A DNA stretch of 64,000 nt from Artocarpus heterophyllus (lineage: Eukaryota > Streptophyta > Magnoliopsida > Rosales > Moraceae): NCBI GenBank assembly GCA_025403435.1, contig JAJQZP010000436.1, positions 228,389 to 292,388 on the forward strand, given 5' to 3'. Of the stretch, positions 11,170 through 22,264 are shown piece after piece. The position numbers and the translations under genes were made by a program. The notes beneath the pieces are model-generated. The model was not told the DNA's origin. It was given only the letters and a program-made list of their open reading frames with translations, and did not search any database. Each line of letters begins with the position of its first letter. Positions within the stretch are counted from its first letter, which is position 1.

Positions 11170-13860
11170 CACTCTATTTTATTCATTCAATTTTCATTAA
11201 TTTACTAGAGAATTATAAACCTAATAAAGGGACAAAATGGATCTAAATAGTAAAAAATACAATAGTTATTATTTCATTTCATTGATTTAAAATTAAACAA
11301 AACATTATTATTCATTCTGATTTTGACCATTATCAAATCAAAGTTGAACCTTAAATTATGAAGAAATTATAAGGAAGTTTGTATGAATAACTCAAAACTT
11401 GTCTCTCAAGATAACCAATTAAATTGAGATTTAATCCTCAATAATAATATTCATAGCTAGACCAAGAACCACCCTTTTACCTTTGGTAATCTAGGTCCTA
11501 ATATCCTATCTTGAAAGGCCTTTCTTTACCTTTAAATGGCCCACCTAGCACAAAGAATACCATCTCCTACTCTCGGTAATCCAGAAGCTTATTCTCACAT
11601 TGATAAGCCTAACAAACCCAAGAAAGGCCCATTCCTTTAGGAAATCTGAATTCCCTAAAAATAGTCATTATAATCTATATTAGTAGTAAACCATGGCGTA
11701 ATTCGCACGTTCAAAAAGTAATTTTCTTGTCTAGAGAGTAATTTCTTGTCCAACGAAAAGTTTCTTCAACCAAAGGCTAAAGGAATATGCTTTATTGCCT
11801 CCAGAGCAGTATCCCAGGGTTACCTCTATAGTGGGAATGTACATAATAATAATAATAATAATAATAATTTATTTTTATTTACCCTTATAAGGATAATTAT
11901 TTTCAAATATGTCCTAACTCTAATAACAATCTTCTTTAATATGGTTTTTGTCAAAGTGACTTTGAAAAATATCTCATTTAAATAAATTTTTTTCCCAAAT
12001 ATGTCTTTGTTTAAATATTTTTCTCCCTCTTGTATACACGTTGGTTAGTATCTAGTTAGCGAATAGTTTCTCCTTTGCTACTTAAATATCTTCTTCTTCT
12101 TACTAAAATAATATTTTGTCCCAAACATGTCTCTACTTAAATATTTTTCTCCTTCTCCTGCATACATGTTAATTAGTTTTTTATTTTATCAAAAATTGTA
12201 GTAAATGTCTTTTTTAAAAAAAAAAACTAATTGAAGTAAATGTTTGGTTTTAAAAATATTTGTAGTTAATATTAGTAAAAAAAAATTTACTCGGTAAAAA
12301 TGTTTTTTATTTATATATTTACTATAAATAAAAAAGTTTTTTTTACTGGTATATTTTCTTTTTACTGACATTTACCACAAATATTTTCAAAACTTGACAT
12401 TTGCTTTAAAAATTTTCAAAAATTTGACATTTATCTCCGTCTCCCTTGTTTTAACTTTCCAGATTTAAATATTCATCAAAGTTCAAACGTGTGCTTAGCT
12501 TCACAAACATCATTTTCTTTTTGTTTTATTCCTTTTTTTTAATCTTTTCTATACTCATATTCTAAAATACGTGTCTCATTCAAATAATATTTTCTTCTAA
12601 TTAATGTGTCACCCTAAAATTAATTGTATTGTCAATTATATCTTAATTTTTTTTTTCCAAAAATCCTCTAAAATATTCTTTTGTCAATGTGCCTTCATAT
12701 AAAATTTTATTTACTTCCCCATTTAAATAATTTTCTTGAATGTGCCTTAATTTAAACATCCTTCTCTCTCTCATCTATACACTTGAATTAGTTTTTGTGT
12801 TTGATTTGTTGATCAAAATAGCTTTCTTCATCATAAATATGTTATACTTTTTTATTTACACACATATATTATTCGATCAAAACACGTGTTTGAATTGAAA
12901 CATACATTTAATACATCAACTATGTTTTAGATATTATATTTCTAAATGTGCCTCATTGAACATATTTCCCCTCTAATAAGTTCTATTAAAAAAATTTTTC
13001 TTAAACATCCTCTCATTTAAATATTTTTTTGTAGGTATCTAATCTATTTTTTTTCTTAAATATTGCTCTCATAAAAAAATTACCTTACTTAAATGTCTTT
13101 TACTTGTAGTCCATAGTATAAATTATGTTTTTCTTTATAAGACCCCTAATTGATATATTTTTTTCTTTACCAAGATTTATCTCAATATACATTTTGCTGG
13201 GTAACCATATGTACTTTATTTTGTCAAGATTTAATGTTTATAATGTTCAAAATGCTTTGATGAGATTTAGAAAATGCACATTTTTTAAGCTAAAATCAAT
13301 CTTTTTGCATTCATATTTCTCATTAAACTTCTTAATTAAGGCAATTAAGTGTTAAAAAGTATTTAAGGGTCTTAGTGTCAAAATATGTTAAATTTAAGTT
13401 TTTAATATGTTTTTATGTTTAGTAATATTTTTGGTAATTTTTAGAATCAACTCGTATGTAAAATATTAGTTTAGTTTGAAATTAATCAAAACTGTAAAAA
13501 CTATTAGTGGTGATTTTATTTTGAGTCTTAATGTGTTGGATAATATGCTTTAAGTTTGTAAATATATTCTATAATATTTTTAGTAATTTTTAAAAATATT
13601 TTTAAGTCTTAAAAATCGTATCTATGTCAAACCAAATGAGCTTGGAATTTTAGAAGTTTGTAATTATTTTTATGTGTTTTATATAAAATAAAGATTTTTA
13701 ATATTATTAAAAATATTATATTTGTAAAATAATTAATTTTGTTCTAATTTTCAATCTTTAGATTTGAAATTTGGTGGAAAAAAGAAGCAAAATGGCACCA
13801 AAACGAGCAAAATTGAATAACAAATGTCTCAAAAAATAAAAATTTGAATTCTAATAAAAA
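11170..13860. other. AT-rich non-coding stretch with degenerate tandem motif
   Basis: No gene supported. An (AAT)n microsatellite lies at about 11845-11868. A loose motif (ATGTCT/ATGTGCC, then TTTAAATATTTTTCTCC, then TATACACG/ATACATG and TTAGT) recurs near 12001, 12124 and 12737 and suggests a decayed tandem repeat. Homopolymer-rich DNA at 12200-12330 makes the open frames there uninformative. Confidence 0.45.
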
Positions 13861-14160
13861 GAACCACGTGGTACATTCTTGGCCCTTAGATAGTGCCACC
13901 ATTTGTTGTATGCCGTCGGATTGTTCGCCACATCTAGACAACCGGGCTCACGTGTCAGTCGAAATCTCAGGCTGCGTTTAATTCTATGCGGTTGTTCCTA
14001 CAAGCACATGTCTTCCAAGCCGTCTGATGCGATTTCCTTGACCAATTTAACGATCATAGATTCGGTCCCAATTGGCCCACATGGTCCCGCTTTTGTTCAT
14101 GATTAACGGTCGTTGGATCACGCTTTTAAAGGCCGAGATCATGCTACATGAGTGCGTCCC
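13861..14160. promoter_or_regulatory. GC-richer island with two G-box (CACGTG) cores
   Basis: In the middle of AT-rich DNA this 300-base patch has clearly higher GC content. It contains the palindromic G-box ACCACGTGGT at 13863-13872, a second CACGTG core at 13949-13954, and phrases common in plant promoters and 5' regions (GCCGTCGGATTG, ACGGTCGTTGGATC). No gene begins next to it on either strand. It could be an orphan promoter fragment, for instance moved by a transposon, or chance. Confidence 0.35.
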
Positions 14161-15586
14161 GCTGTCGCAAAGTAGAGTAACTCATCTAAAACTTTAAATA
14201 CAGTTGATGGCAAATCCAAAGAAGAAAAAAAAAGAAAAAAGTTTAGCAAGTTGTTTTGTTTTGTTTTTGTTTTTCAACAAAAATACAATGTGAAAATATA
14301 TCAAAAAAATTCTAAATAGTAATCTTTGAACCTCGATAAATACCGAGGCCTTTGGCTCTGGTTCCTTATCACTCCTTCGTGTAAAAAATCTTTGTTTAAT
14401 TTTGTTTTTAGTTCTTAATTTTAATTCTATTTTTTATTCTAAGTTTTTGTAAAATATTTCCCAGATTATGCTTTAAAAATTATGCTTAATAATATTTCTA
14501 GTTTTTTATTTTAAATGTCTTTTTAAATTTTCTTCTTAACTTAAGTGGGAGAGAAAACTTTCACAAAATTACTTTAAATATTTTTAGTTTTTCTTAGTTT
14601 TTTAAATAGTTATAATACCAAAATATTTCTAGAAAACTTAGGATTTTAGAATTTTCATAGCTAAAACTCTACCAAAATTCTGTTTTCATTTTTGTGAAGA
14701 TATAGAGTGATACAATAATGCTTGGATGGACCTTGATTAGTCGTAGGTAGAGAATGGCATGGACAATGTTTAATTTTTTTTTTATTTTCGGTGTTATTTT
14801 AGTTAAATTATGCTGAAATTCTACTTGTTTATTAAGTTGAGTTTTTGCTACATTATAAACATGAAATGCCATGGTAAATTTTTGGTAAAGCTTGATTTAT
14901 TGTCGACAGAGGATGACATAATTCTTAAACCAATTAATAAATAGTTAGAAAAACTAAAATATATTTAAGTCAATTGTCAAAAGAGAACCTTTAAACCTTA
15001 GCTCTGTTATAACTACTATTTCACTCCTTTTAATTTATTGTTATTAGTGTTGCTATTGTTGAAATTATTTTAAATTAATTGTACTTATTGTTAAAGTTTC
15101 ATTTTAATTTTACATGCATTTCTTGTTATTGAAGTTCTAAAATAACAAAAATAAAATGCTGTAAAAATGTTTAAAATAATGTGAATATATTTTGTAAATA
15201 ATAAATACCAATCCTTATATTTTTCAGCTTTTAAATAAATAAAGATTTAATATAATAAATATACTGGACCTTTAGCATTACCTTTCCTTGTAGGTTTGGC
15301 CTCGGATTCACCGAGTTTTATTACTTGGACAATGTTATATTTAAGGCTATATTAGATTGTACTTTTTAAGACCGAACATGCTTATTTTCTTGTTGTTGTA
15401 AATTTTCCATTGGCAATGAAAAAGGCATACAATATTAATTGTACAATCAAAACATGACAAAAGCACAGGCATCAAGTTGGAGAACAAGCATGGACCAAGC
15501 CTCAACGTTAAGGACATCACCCACAATAAAATGACTGTGGGATGGGTTTAATGTAACAATAATTAAATGAGCAGCTTCAACTTTAA

Positions 15587-16617
15587 GGGTTAATAAGACA
15601 TGTGGCCATTTTTTTTGTAGAGTTAAAATATATCTCTGGTTTATAAATATTCTTTAGATATCCTAATGTATATGTATAAAGACATTAATAACATTAATAA
15701 TGATATTGCTAGTTTTAATTTATTTTTAAAATAATAATATATGTATTTAACATTTCAAATGGATTATGATATTGTTATAATTTTTTTTTTGAAAAATCCC
15801 TAGAATTAGGGTGCTTGTTGTTTAAATTCAAATTGGTATCCAAAATAATGATTTTAAATTCCCTCAACTAAAAGGATGGATTTTTTGACGGCAAATTGGA
15901 ATTACGATTTTATTGATAAATTAGAATTAGAATGTTGTAATTAAATTAATGACATAGTATTTATTAAGTATTTTTGTGTGTCATATAGGTTATATAGTTG
16001 GTATATTATTAAGTTAATGATATGTAATGATAATGATTTGTAATGACATTCATGTTTTGAGACTTTAAGTGATAATAATATTTTTGTTTTTTAGTAATAT
16101 ATAATTAAATTAATGATAATGATTCGTAATGACCTTCAGGTTGTATAATTGATATATTATTAAGTTAATGATATGCAATGATAATGATATTTAATTACAT
16201 TAATTTTTTAAGATTTCAAGTGATAAAATTTTCTATTTAGGTTATGCTCATATTATGGATTGGCAATAGAAACAATATTACATTAAGTTAATGATATTCA
16301 TTGTTTCTTGCTTCTTGTATTTTTTTTTTGAAATTATATTATAAGAAATTTAATGACACGAATGATTTTTTTGTTTAAGTTATATTGTAATTAATCAAGT
16401 GTATTTGTATTTCTCTAATATCAATTTTTTTGGCAAGTCAACTATGAAAAATATAAGTAGATCTGTTAAAAAAATAAATATATGATAAAGTCTACTTAGA
16501 GGGTATTTTTAGATTTTCAATATATGTAATTCAAAAAAGGGATATATTAGTGATATTTGTAAAACAAAGATAGATTGAAATTCATTTCTTTAAAAAGAGG
16601 CATTGTGTAATTTTTAC
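15587..16617. mobile_element. Mutator-like (MULE) non-autonomous element with 9-bp target duplication
   Basis: A 1031-bp insertion in segment A', flanked by a perfect 9-bp direct repeat CAACTTTAA (15578-15586 and 16618-16626). The second copy of the segment has the uninterrupted site at about 62424-62432 (CAACTTTAG), so this is a directly observed insertion. The ends form long imperfect inverted repeats: left TATCTCTGGTTTATAAATAT (about 15629) against inverted right TATCTTTGTTTTACAAATAT, extending out to the termini. Nine-base duplication and long terminal repeats are the Mutator signature. The AT-rich interior has no transposase. Confidence 0.88.
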
Positions 16618-16980
16618 CAACTTTAAATGGTAAGTAAGGTGGCCCAACATAACACTAAATGAGCCACATTCACAACCAATTGAAATGGTTCAGCTTGGAT
16701 TATTTGAGATCTCTAGGTGTTCCTAGATGCTCCAGCCTGGCCTTCAATGTTCAATTAAAATTTTTAACATACGGATGCAAAAATGCTCTTTAATTACTTG
16801 GTGATTAAGTGCAAATATTTATATGTTGGGAACTAGTGCCAATCACATGATAAATTAGGGAACAATATATTGCACATAGAGCCTTTCTCACACCATCGAT
16901 TTCTAATTCAGGGCATGTACTTTGGTTTAATTATCACATAGCAAAAACATCCTTTTAAAAAATAAACAATGAAAATTATA

Positions 16981-17142
16981 GGGTGTTGGTAATTGTGGTT
17001 AGAACTATGGTTGTGGTTACTTAATAGTGTAAAGCTCTCACACACTAGAGTAAAAAGCAAAAAATTTCTACAATATAAAGTTCTCACATACTATAGTGTT
17101 TTGAACCACAGCTATGATTCTAACCATAATTTCCAAACACCC
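16981..17142. mobile_element. Small inverted-repeat element (MITE), 162 bp
   Basis: Starts GGGTGTTGGTAATTGTGGTT and ends, read inversely, GGGTGTTTGGAAATTATGGT, so the terminal inverted repeats are about 40 bp of a 162-bp element. It is flanked by TA on both sides, consistent with a Tc1/Mariner-type 2-bp target duplication, though such a short duplication is weak evidence. The same element is in the second segment copy at 62783-62945, so it inserted before the duplication. Confidence 0.75.
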
Positions 17143-17562
17143 TATTTGCTGACACAAATGCTATTTCATTTGCTAGATTTTGTCCCTACTGTTTTATCTA
17201 TTTTGATAAAAATTGTTTTTTTTAGCAAGTTGATCTGCTCTATATACCTATGTCTATAGCTAGCTAGGTAACTTGAGTGACTATAATGTGCATTTGCATA
17301 ATTTCATGTGCGTGAATATTAATAGGACAAGATTTACTCTAATCGTGCCAAGAGTTGATAATAAATTAATTCTACTACATTTAACATACCTATATATATA
17401 TATATGTATCAATTGTTTTATTTGAGGATAGTACTTATAAATTATTACTATTCCTAATGTTTTAATTACAATTACCATATAAAATTTCCAACACAACAAT
17501 TCCTTGTAGCTTTTACAGTTGTTTCCTTGAAATGAACAATACATTTGAACTTTTCGTGTTCT

Positions 17563-19483
17563 TGTTAGACATGTATGCCCTAAGGAGTAAAATGTTGTAA
17601 TATATTTTTGGAAACATTTTTATCAATAAAAAATTAATTTATTATTCATATACCAAATGTTGTCCTCTTTACATTAATATTTATTAAATATACGTTAAGC
17701 AAACAAAAGTCTAAGACTATCGGTCTAAACCTTTAAGAATCAGGCATATGATGGCCAAATTATGCGAAAGACATGATTCTAAAGGTGATGGTCTAAATCA
17801 TAAAATCTGAAATCGAGGGAATAAAGTTGGTCACTTTATTCATGCTAAAGTCTACATCCCTAATAGGAGATGGTTTGTCTTGACCATCGGAGTTGGACTC
17901 CATGAGTAGAAATATTGATACATTGTCATAGGTGACGATGTATTGGCTCGAGACATAAAATAGAATTGATTTCGATTGATAATTCCATCTGTATAAATCA
18001 ATTCACTTTAGACAATCATATATGTTGTATCTTATGATTAATGGGCCCGTTATCTTGTCTTATGCCTTTTGATTGCCAAAGGGTGGAATCCTAACTTTGT
18101 GATGGTCCACATACTGGTATGTTGGAGACATGACTCTTAATAGCGTAGACTTATTATTCATGGATATGGAATCCATAACTCCATTGGTGAAGTCAATGAT
18201 ATTCTCTTATATGCGTTATCTTGTAATTTAAAAACTAGAGCACTCAACCATTTGGATGCATAAGTGTCACCGAATGATATACTATCCTTGGATGGTAAGT
18301 TTTCTAATGGTGAGATAACAGAACGTAAGATAAAAATAATCTGGAAGGTAAGATAGAAGTTATCCTTAAGCCAAGATGAATATCCTATAGCTATACGACG
18401 TATTGTGATATGTCATGGACACTTAGCTAATTTGAAGCTTTATAATTTTATATAGTTCGAGAGTGAAACTTTAAGTTTTTAGTGAAGTAGTGTTAGAGTT
18501 GATAATTATAAAATATGCATCTGGGCTATTATATTTTATAATTATCAGAGTTTGAACTATATAGGTCCATTAGGTCCCCTTTGCTAGTGAATAATAAATC
18601 TTGTAACGATACGACGTGCTTTTCCAATAAATTGGTGACTTATATTAAATTATTAGATTGCCTGAAATTCGATAGGATTGGACATTTCATGTCTGTTTAT
18701 CGGTTGAATTAATTTTTATAAATTAATTCAAGATAAACTTGTTGAATTATCGGGAATATTTATTTTCCTAAAGATTATCTAGATATGACTGTTTTAATTA
18801 GATAACTTCTTTATTGGGTTATTTGAATTAAAATTGAGGCTCTATCCATAGAATCTTGGGTAGAAAATAAAAGATTCTTAGGGATCATATTATCACAAGT
18901 TCAGCATGTCGATCACTTAGTTTGGCCTCCTAGTGGAGCAAGTTTTGGTAGGTCGATTTTTTAGTTCGGCCTACCGATCTAACGATAATTTGATTATATA
19001 TTTTTGACATGATTTTATTAGAAGTTGATCCAGATTGGAATTTTTGAGGCCTTATCTGATAATGACCAATCTTGGGTTAGACCTCTATAAATAGTGAGTG
19101 AGTTTTCTGAGTTATTTAGATCAATTGAGAAGTTAAGACTGAGTACTATAGTGTTAGATACTCATAAACTCCCTAAGAGCTTTTGTTCACAATCATAAAT
19201 CTTTGCTCAGGGTCTTCTTAGTTGGTTGGAAGGAAAGTCACTTGAGAAAAGCTGTACGAAGTGTGCTCACACACACTCCGATCGTGGATAGAGACTAGGA
19301 AAGATGACCAATTAGTTGAGGTTCTTTTGGAACGTTCTTCTCTTCACAGATTTTAAGTGCTTTTTGGCATATAAAGGTTAGTAAGATCTGATGAATTTAT
19401 GTATATTGCATGTCAAACTTGTGTTTTAGAAAATACTCTGATTTAAAATTTTTAAAATTTCGCTGTACGATTGTTTTCCAACA
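17563..19483 (+). mobile_element. Copia family X 5' LTR (complete, 1.92 kb)
   Basis: Begins TGTTAGACATG and ends CGATTGTTTTCCAACA, the standard TG...CA LTR termini. It is followed directly by a tRNA-Met-type primer site, which fixes the 3' end. A TATA box TATAAATAG lies at 19086-19094, about 400 bases before the LTR end. A motif cluster with TTGGTAGGTCGA and TTCGGCCTACCGATC lies at about 18905-18982. Other members in the window: minus-strand 5395-7151, start-only 7592-7690, 3'-truncated 28200-29690, 5'-truncated 60396-61303. At 1.9 kb this is a long LTR for copia. Confidence 0.88.
19086..19094 (+). promoter_or_regulatory. TATA box of copia X LTR
   Basis: TATAAATAG within the LTR, with a similar TATATAAATG in the fragment at 60.9 kb. 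It is the probable core promoter of the retrotransposon. Confidence 0.6.
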
Positions 19484-19500
19484 ATTGGTTTTAGAGCCAT
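19484..19500 (+). other. Primer-binding site of copia X
   Basis: ATTGGTTTTAGAGCCAT directly follows the LTR end. It differs at two positions from the TTGGTATCAGAGCCAT site that pairs with plant initiator tRNA-Met, so priming would be weakened. Confidence 0.75.
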
Positions 19501-20159
19501 AGTTTTTACATAAATTTATGAGTTTGTGATCATGCTATACATATAAATTATGTGATCTTGATTTCTCTTATGGTTGAATTTAATTTTTTAGAGAGTTAGC
19601 ATTTTAGGGTTTCTATGTATTTATATGTTTTCATGAGATTATATGGTGAATGTTTATTAATTAATTATGGTTGATTAAATTATTAATTAATTATTAATTA
19701 ATTAATTAATTTGTGCTGGTTATGGTTTCTTAGAGGTTAAAATGTGTATCGAGGTTTTTCATGTAATTAGACTTTAATTTATTATCATTGACTAGGAATT
19801 ATTATTTAATTTCAAATTTGTAAAAAAATTTATAATTAAATAATTATTCAAAGTGAATATGGATCTAGAAGATGGATGATAGCGGTTCCACTGTTTTTTC
19901 ACGATTCTCAAAATTTTATGTTTTTGAATTGTTGAAAATAAGATTGAAAAAATGCATAAAAACTGTTTTCTAGAAAAAACATGATTTCTGCTCTATTGGC
20001 AAGCTGAACCCTAAAGTTTGGCTGGCCGATGGTTGTAGATCGACAATTCAAACCTCCAGTTCAATAGGCCATCCATGGGGTAGGATTCAGCCAGCTCTGG
20101 TGGTAGGCTGAATGCCAAGTTCGGCAAGCTGATCACACAAATTGGTAGGCTATCAGAGA
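19501..20159 (+). mobile_element. Copia X 5' leader, truncated by the Tekay-like element
   Basis: This untranslated leader is collinear with 29691-30400 of the second X copy (TTTATGAGTTTGTGATCATG, the ATTAATTAATTATTAATTAA run). It ends in a cluster of GGTAGGCTGA / GGCCGATGG motifs at 19995-20150. It is cut at 20160 by a Ty3/gypsy LTR, so the rest of this X element (gag-pol) is not present here. Confidence 0.75.
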
Positions 20160-22264
20160 TGTAGCGCCCCAAAAATTAATTAAGTGGTTTTAGTGTGTAA
20201 AATTGTGGGTTAGTGTGCCAAATTATAATTCGAGCCTAATCTAAATATTTTGCAATGATGTCCTAATAAATTTGACTTTTAAATTAATTTCATCATTTTA
20301 ACTTGTTATTTTGAACTTTTGAAAGAAAACTATTTGTTAAATACCAAATACATCCTGTTTGAAGACTGTGCATCGCACATAGCTATCTCGTGTTGGTTTT
20401 ACTAATTCCTTCTATTTAAACTCTCCCTCTCTCTACTTTTCCCTGCACTCTCTCACGCTCTCTCTCTTCCTCTCACTCTCTCGTCTCACTGTCCCTGCCT
20501 CCCTTTCTCTCCCTTCTTTTCTAAAATTTTTGAAAAAAAAATCAAGCCAAGCTTTTCGTTTTCAATGGATTGAAGGCTCGGGAACGTGATCTAACAACCA
20601 TAAACTTGATTTGAGGATTGAATCAAGGTTAGTTATTAAAATTTCAAAACTTTTTCAATTTTTTAATTTTCTTTGTATTTTGAAATATAAGCTCGTTTAA
20701 GCTTAGAAAACCTTTAATCTAAATTAAAGAAACTTAAAATAGCAAGAATCTAAGCTTAGTTTGAAGAAAAACGGATTTGAATGAAGATTTTCTATTTTTC
20801 TTTATTTTTAGAATTTCACAAAATATTTGTGCAAATCTTGCTCAAATTAGTTCAAAAGTGTTTTATAATGTTTTTTTATCACTATAGATGTTTTCTATGC
20901 CTGGGAATTGAGAAAACTAGTTGAAATTGAGGATTGGAGCTCAGGAAGCTGGGGCTCGGGTTCTAGAAAATTCTAAAATTTTCCAGTTGGATAGGCCAAA
21001 CTTTGTGTTCAGCAGGCCGGATTCATGAGTTCGGCAGGCTGGATTCATACGACCGGCAGGCCAAACCTGGAAAAGTTTGGCCGACCGGACCTAGCTTGCC
21101 GGTAGGAGTTCGGTAAGCCAAACCAAGCAGACTGGTAGGCTGACCGGGCATAGTGAAAATTTGTCATTTTTCACCTGTTTTTACTATTTTAAACCCCAAT
21201 TGAGAATTTGAACTTTATAGTATGATTTTACGAACTAAATGGCAGACTAGGACACCATGAGGTAGGTTAGTAATGTAAAATATCCTAAGCTAGAAATTGA
21301 TGAGCTTAGTTTATGTTTAAGGTTGTTCCTGGCTCCAAGGGGACAACGTGTAGCGGACCGAGATTACGGTGTGGGACACTGGCAAGAGTATTGAGGTAGG
21401 ACTTCTACCCCTTCCTTGGTAGCCAGGTTTTTAATGATTTTGGCCTTAAAGGATTCTATTTTAAAATGTTTTTAATAAATGATATAATGTTTTGAATGTT
21501 TACAAAAGGGGGCTTTTGGCCACAACATGATTTCTTTCAAAATGATCTTTTATAAAATGATCTCCTTCAAAGTGATTTCTTTCAAAATGATTTCTTTTAA
21601 AATGAATTTCAAGGAATGGTTTAGATAAACTTCTTAGCAATTTTCATTATTTGTCAAAGAATGAATGCTCATAATGAATTAAATAATGAGTGTAATTAAG
21701 AATACTCGGTAACATGGGATTTAAATAATAATAAATACACATAAAGGCATCATGCCATAATCAAAGATTGGGCCGTGTAGCGTACGACCTTGGGGGCAGG
21801 TCCCGAAACCCTGCTGGGCCACTATGGTGGTGATAAATATGGTTTGCCTAGAAAAGATAAAAAGGTATTTTTTGGATGAACTATTTTTGATAAGACTTAT
21901 TTAAATGAATTTATTTATTTATTTAACTTGCTCTTCTAATCACTTCCTTGAAAGGTAAATTTCATGTTTAAATTGTTTATTTGTTTTAAAACAGAGTCCT
22001 CCTAAGCTTTTCATTCACTCTTTACTTATTTTCAAATCCTTTTCCGCTTTAGGTGGAATCTAGCTTAAGACCGACGGAGAGTCCACTGCCCAGACTAGCG
22101 AGCAATAAAGGATCTTGAGTAGGTCAGTAGCTGTAGTAAATCAAGGCATGTATTATTTAAATTTTATTTTTCATGTTGGACTGTGACTGTATTAACTTAT
22201 TGTCAATACTATGTGTGTGCACACGTTGTGGGCCCGGTGGGACCCAACTACCGGGCCCCCAACA
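20160..22264 (+). repeat. 5' LTR of Tekay-like element
   Basis: Begins TGTAGCGCCCC and is collinear with the 3' LTR. It contains a TATA-like TATTTAAA at 20413-20420 followed by a CT-rich leader (to about 20522), and a GC-rich cluster with GTTCAGCAGGCCGGA and GTTCGGCAGGCTGG at 20985-21150. The 3' end carries about 15 extra bases relative to the other LTR, creating an inverted pair GGGCCCGGT/ACCGGGCCC. The end was set at CCCAACA by comparison with the 3' LTR; it could instead be near 22249. Confidence 0.85.
20413..20420 (+). promoter_or_regulatory. TATA-like box of the Tekay-like LTR
   Basis: TATTTAAA immediately upstream of a long CT-rich tract, a common arrangement for a plant transcription start. 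The same box is conserved in the second LTR at 24486-24493. Confidence 0.5.

Larger units (their letters stand above)
14464..17562 (+). repeat. Duplicated segment A' (second copy at 61304-63379)
   Basis: Collinear with 61304-63379 from GATTATGCTTTAAAAATTATG to the base before the X LTR. Shared landmarks: the CTTGATTTATTGTCGAC region, CTGGACCTTTAGCATTACC, CTAACTAGCTAGGTAACTTG-like words and ATAATGTGCATTTGCATAA. The copies differ by many substitutions and by one large insertion, the Mutator-like element at 15587-16617. Both copies contain the small inverted-repeat element at 16981-17142. No coding sequence is evident. The segment may be ordinary low-copy DNA that was duplicated rather than a transposon. 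Confidence 0.85.

Noticed and set aside
17390..17408. TA-repeat runs (also near 1094, 5141, 38250, 63690) as functional sites
   Set aside because: They are ordinary AT microsatellites common in plant DNA. The copies in the duplicated segments differ in length, as expected for slippage.
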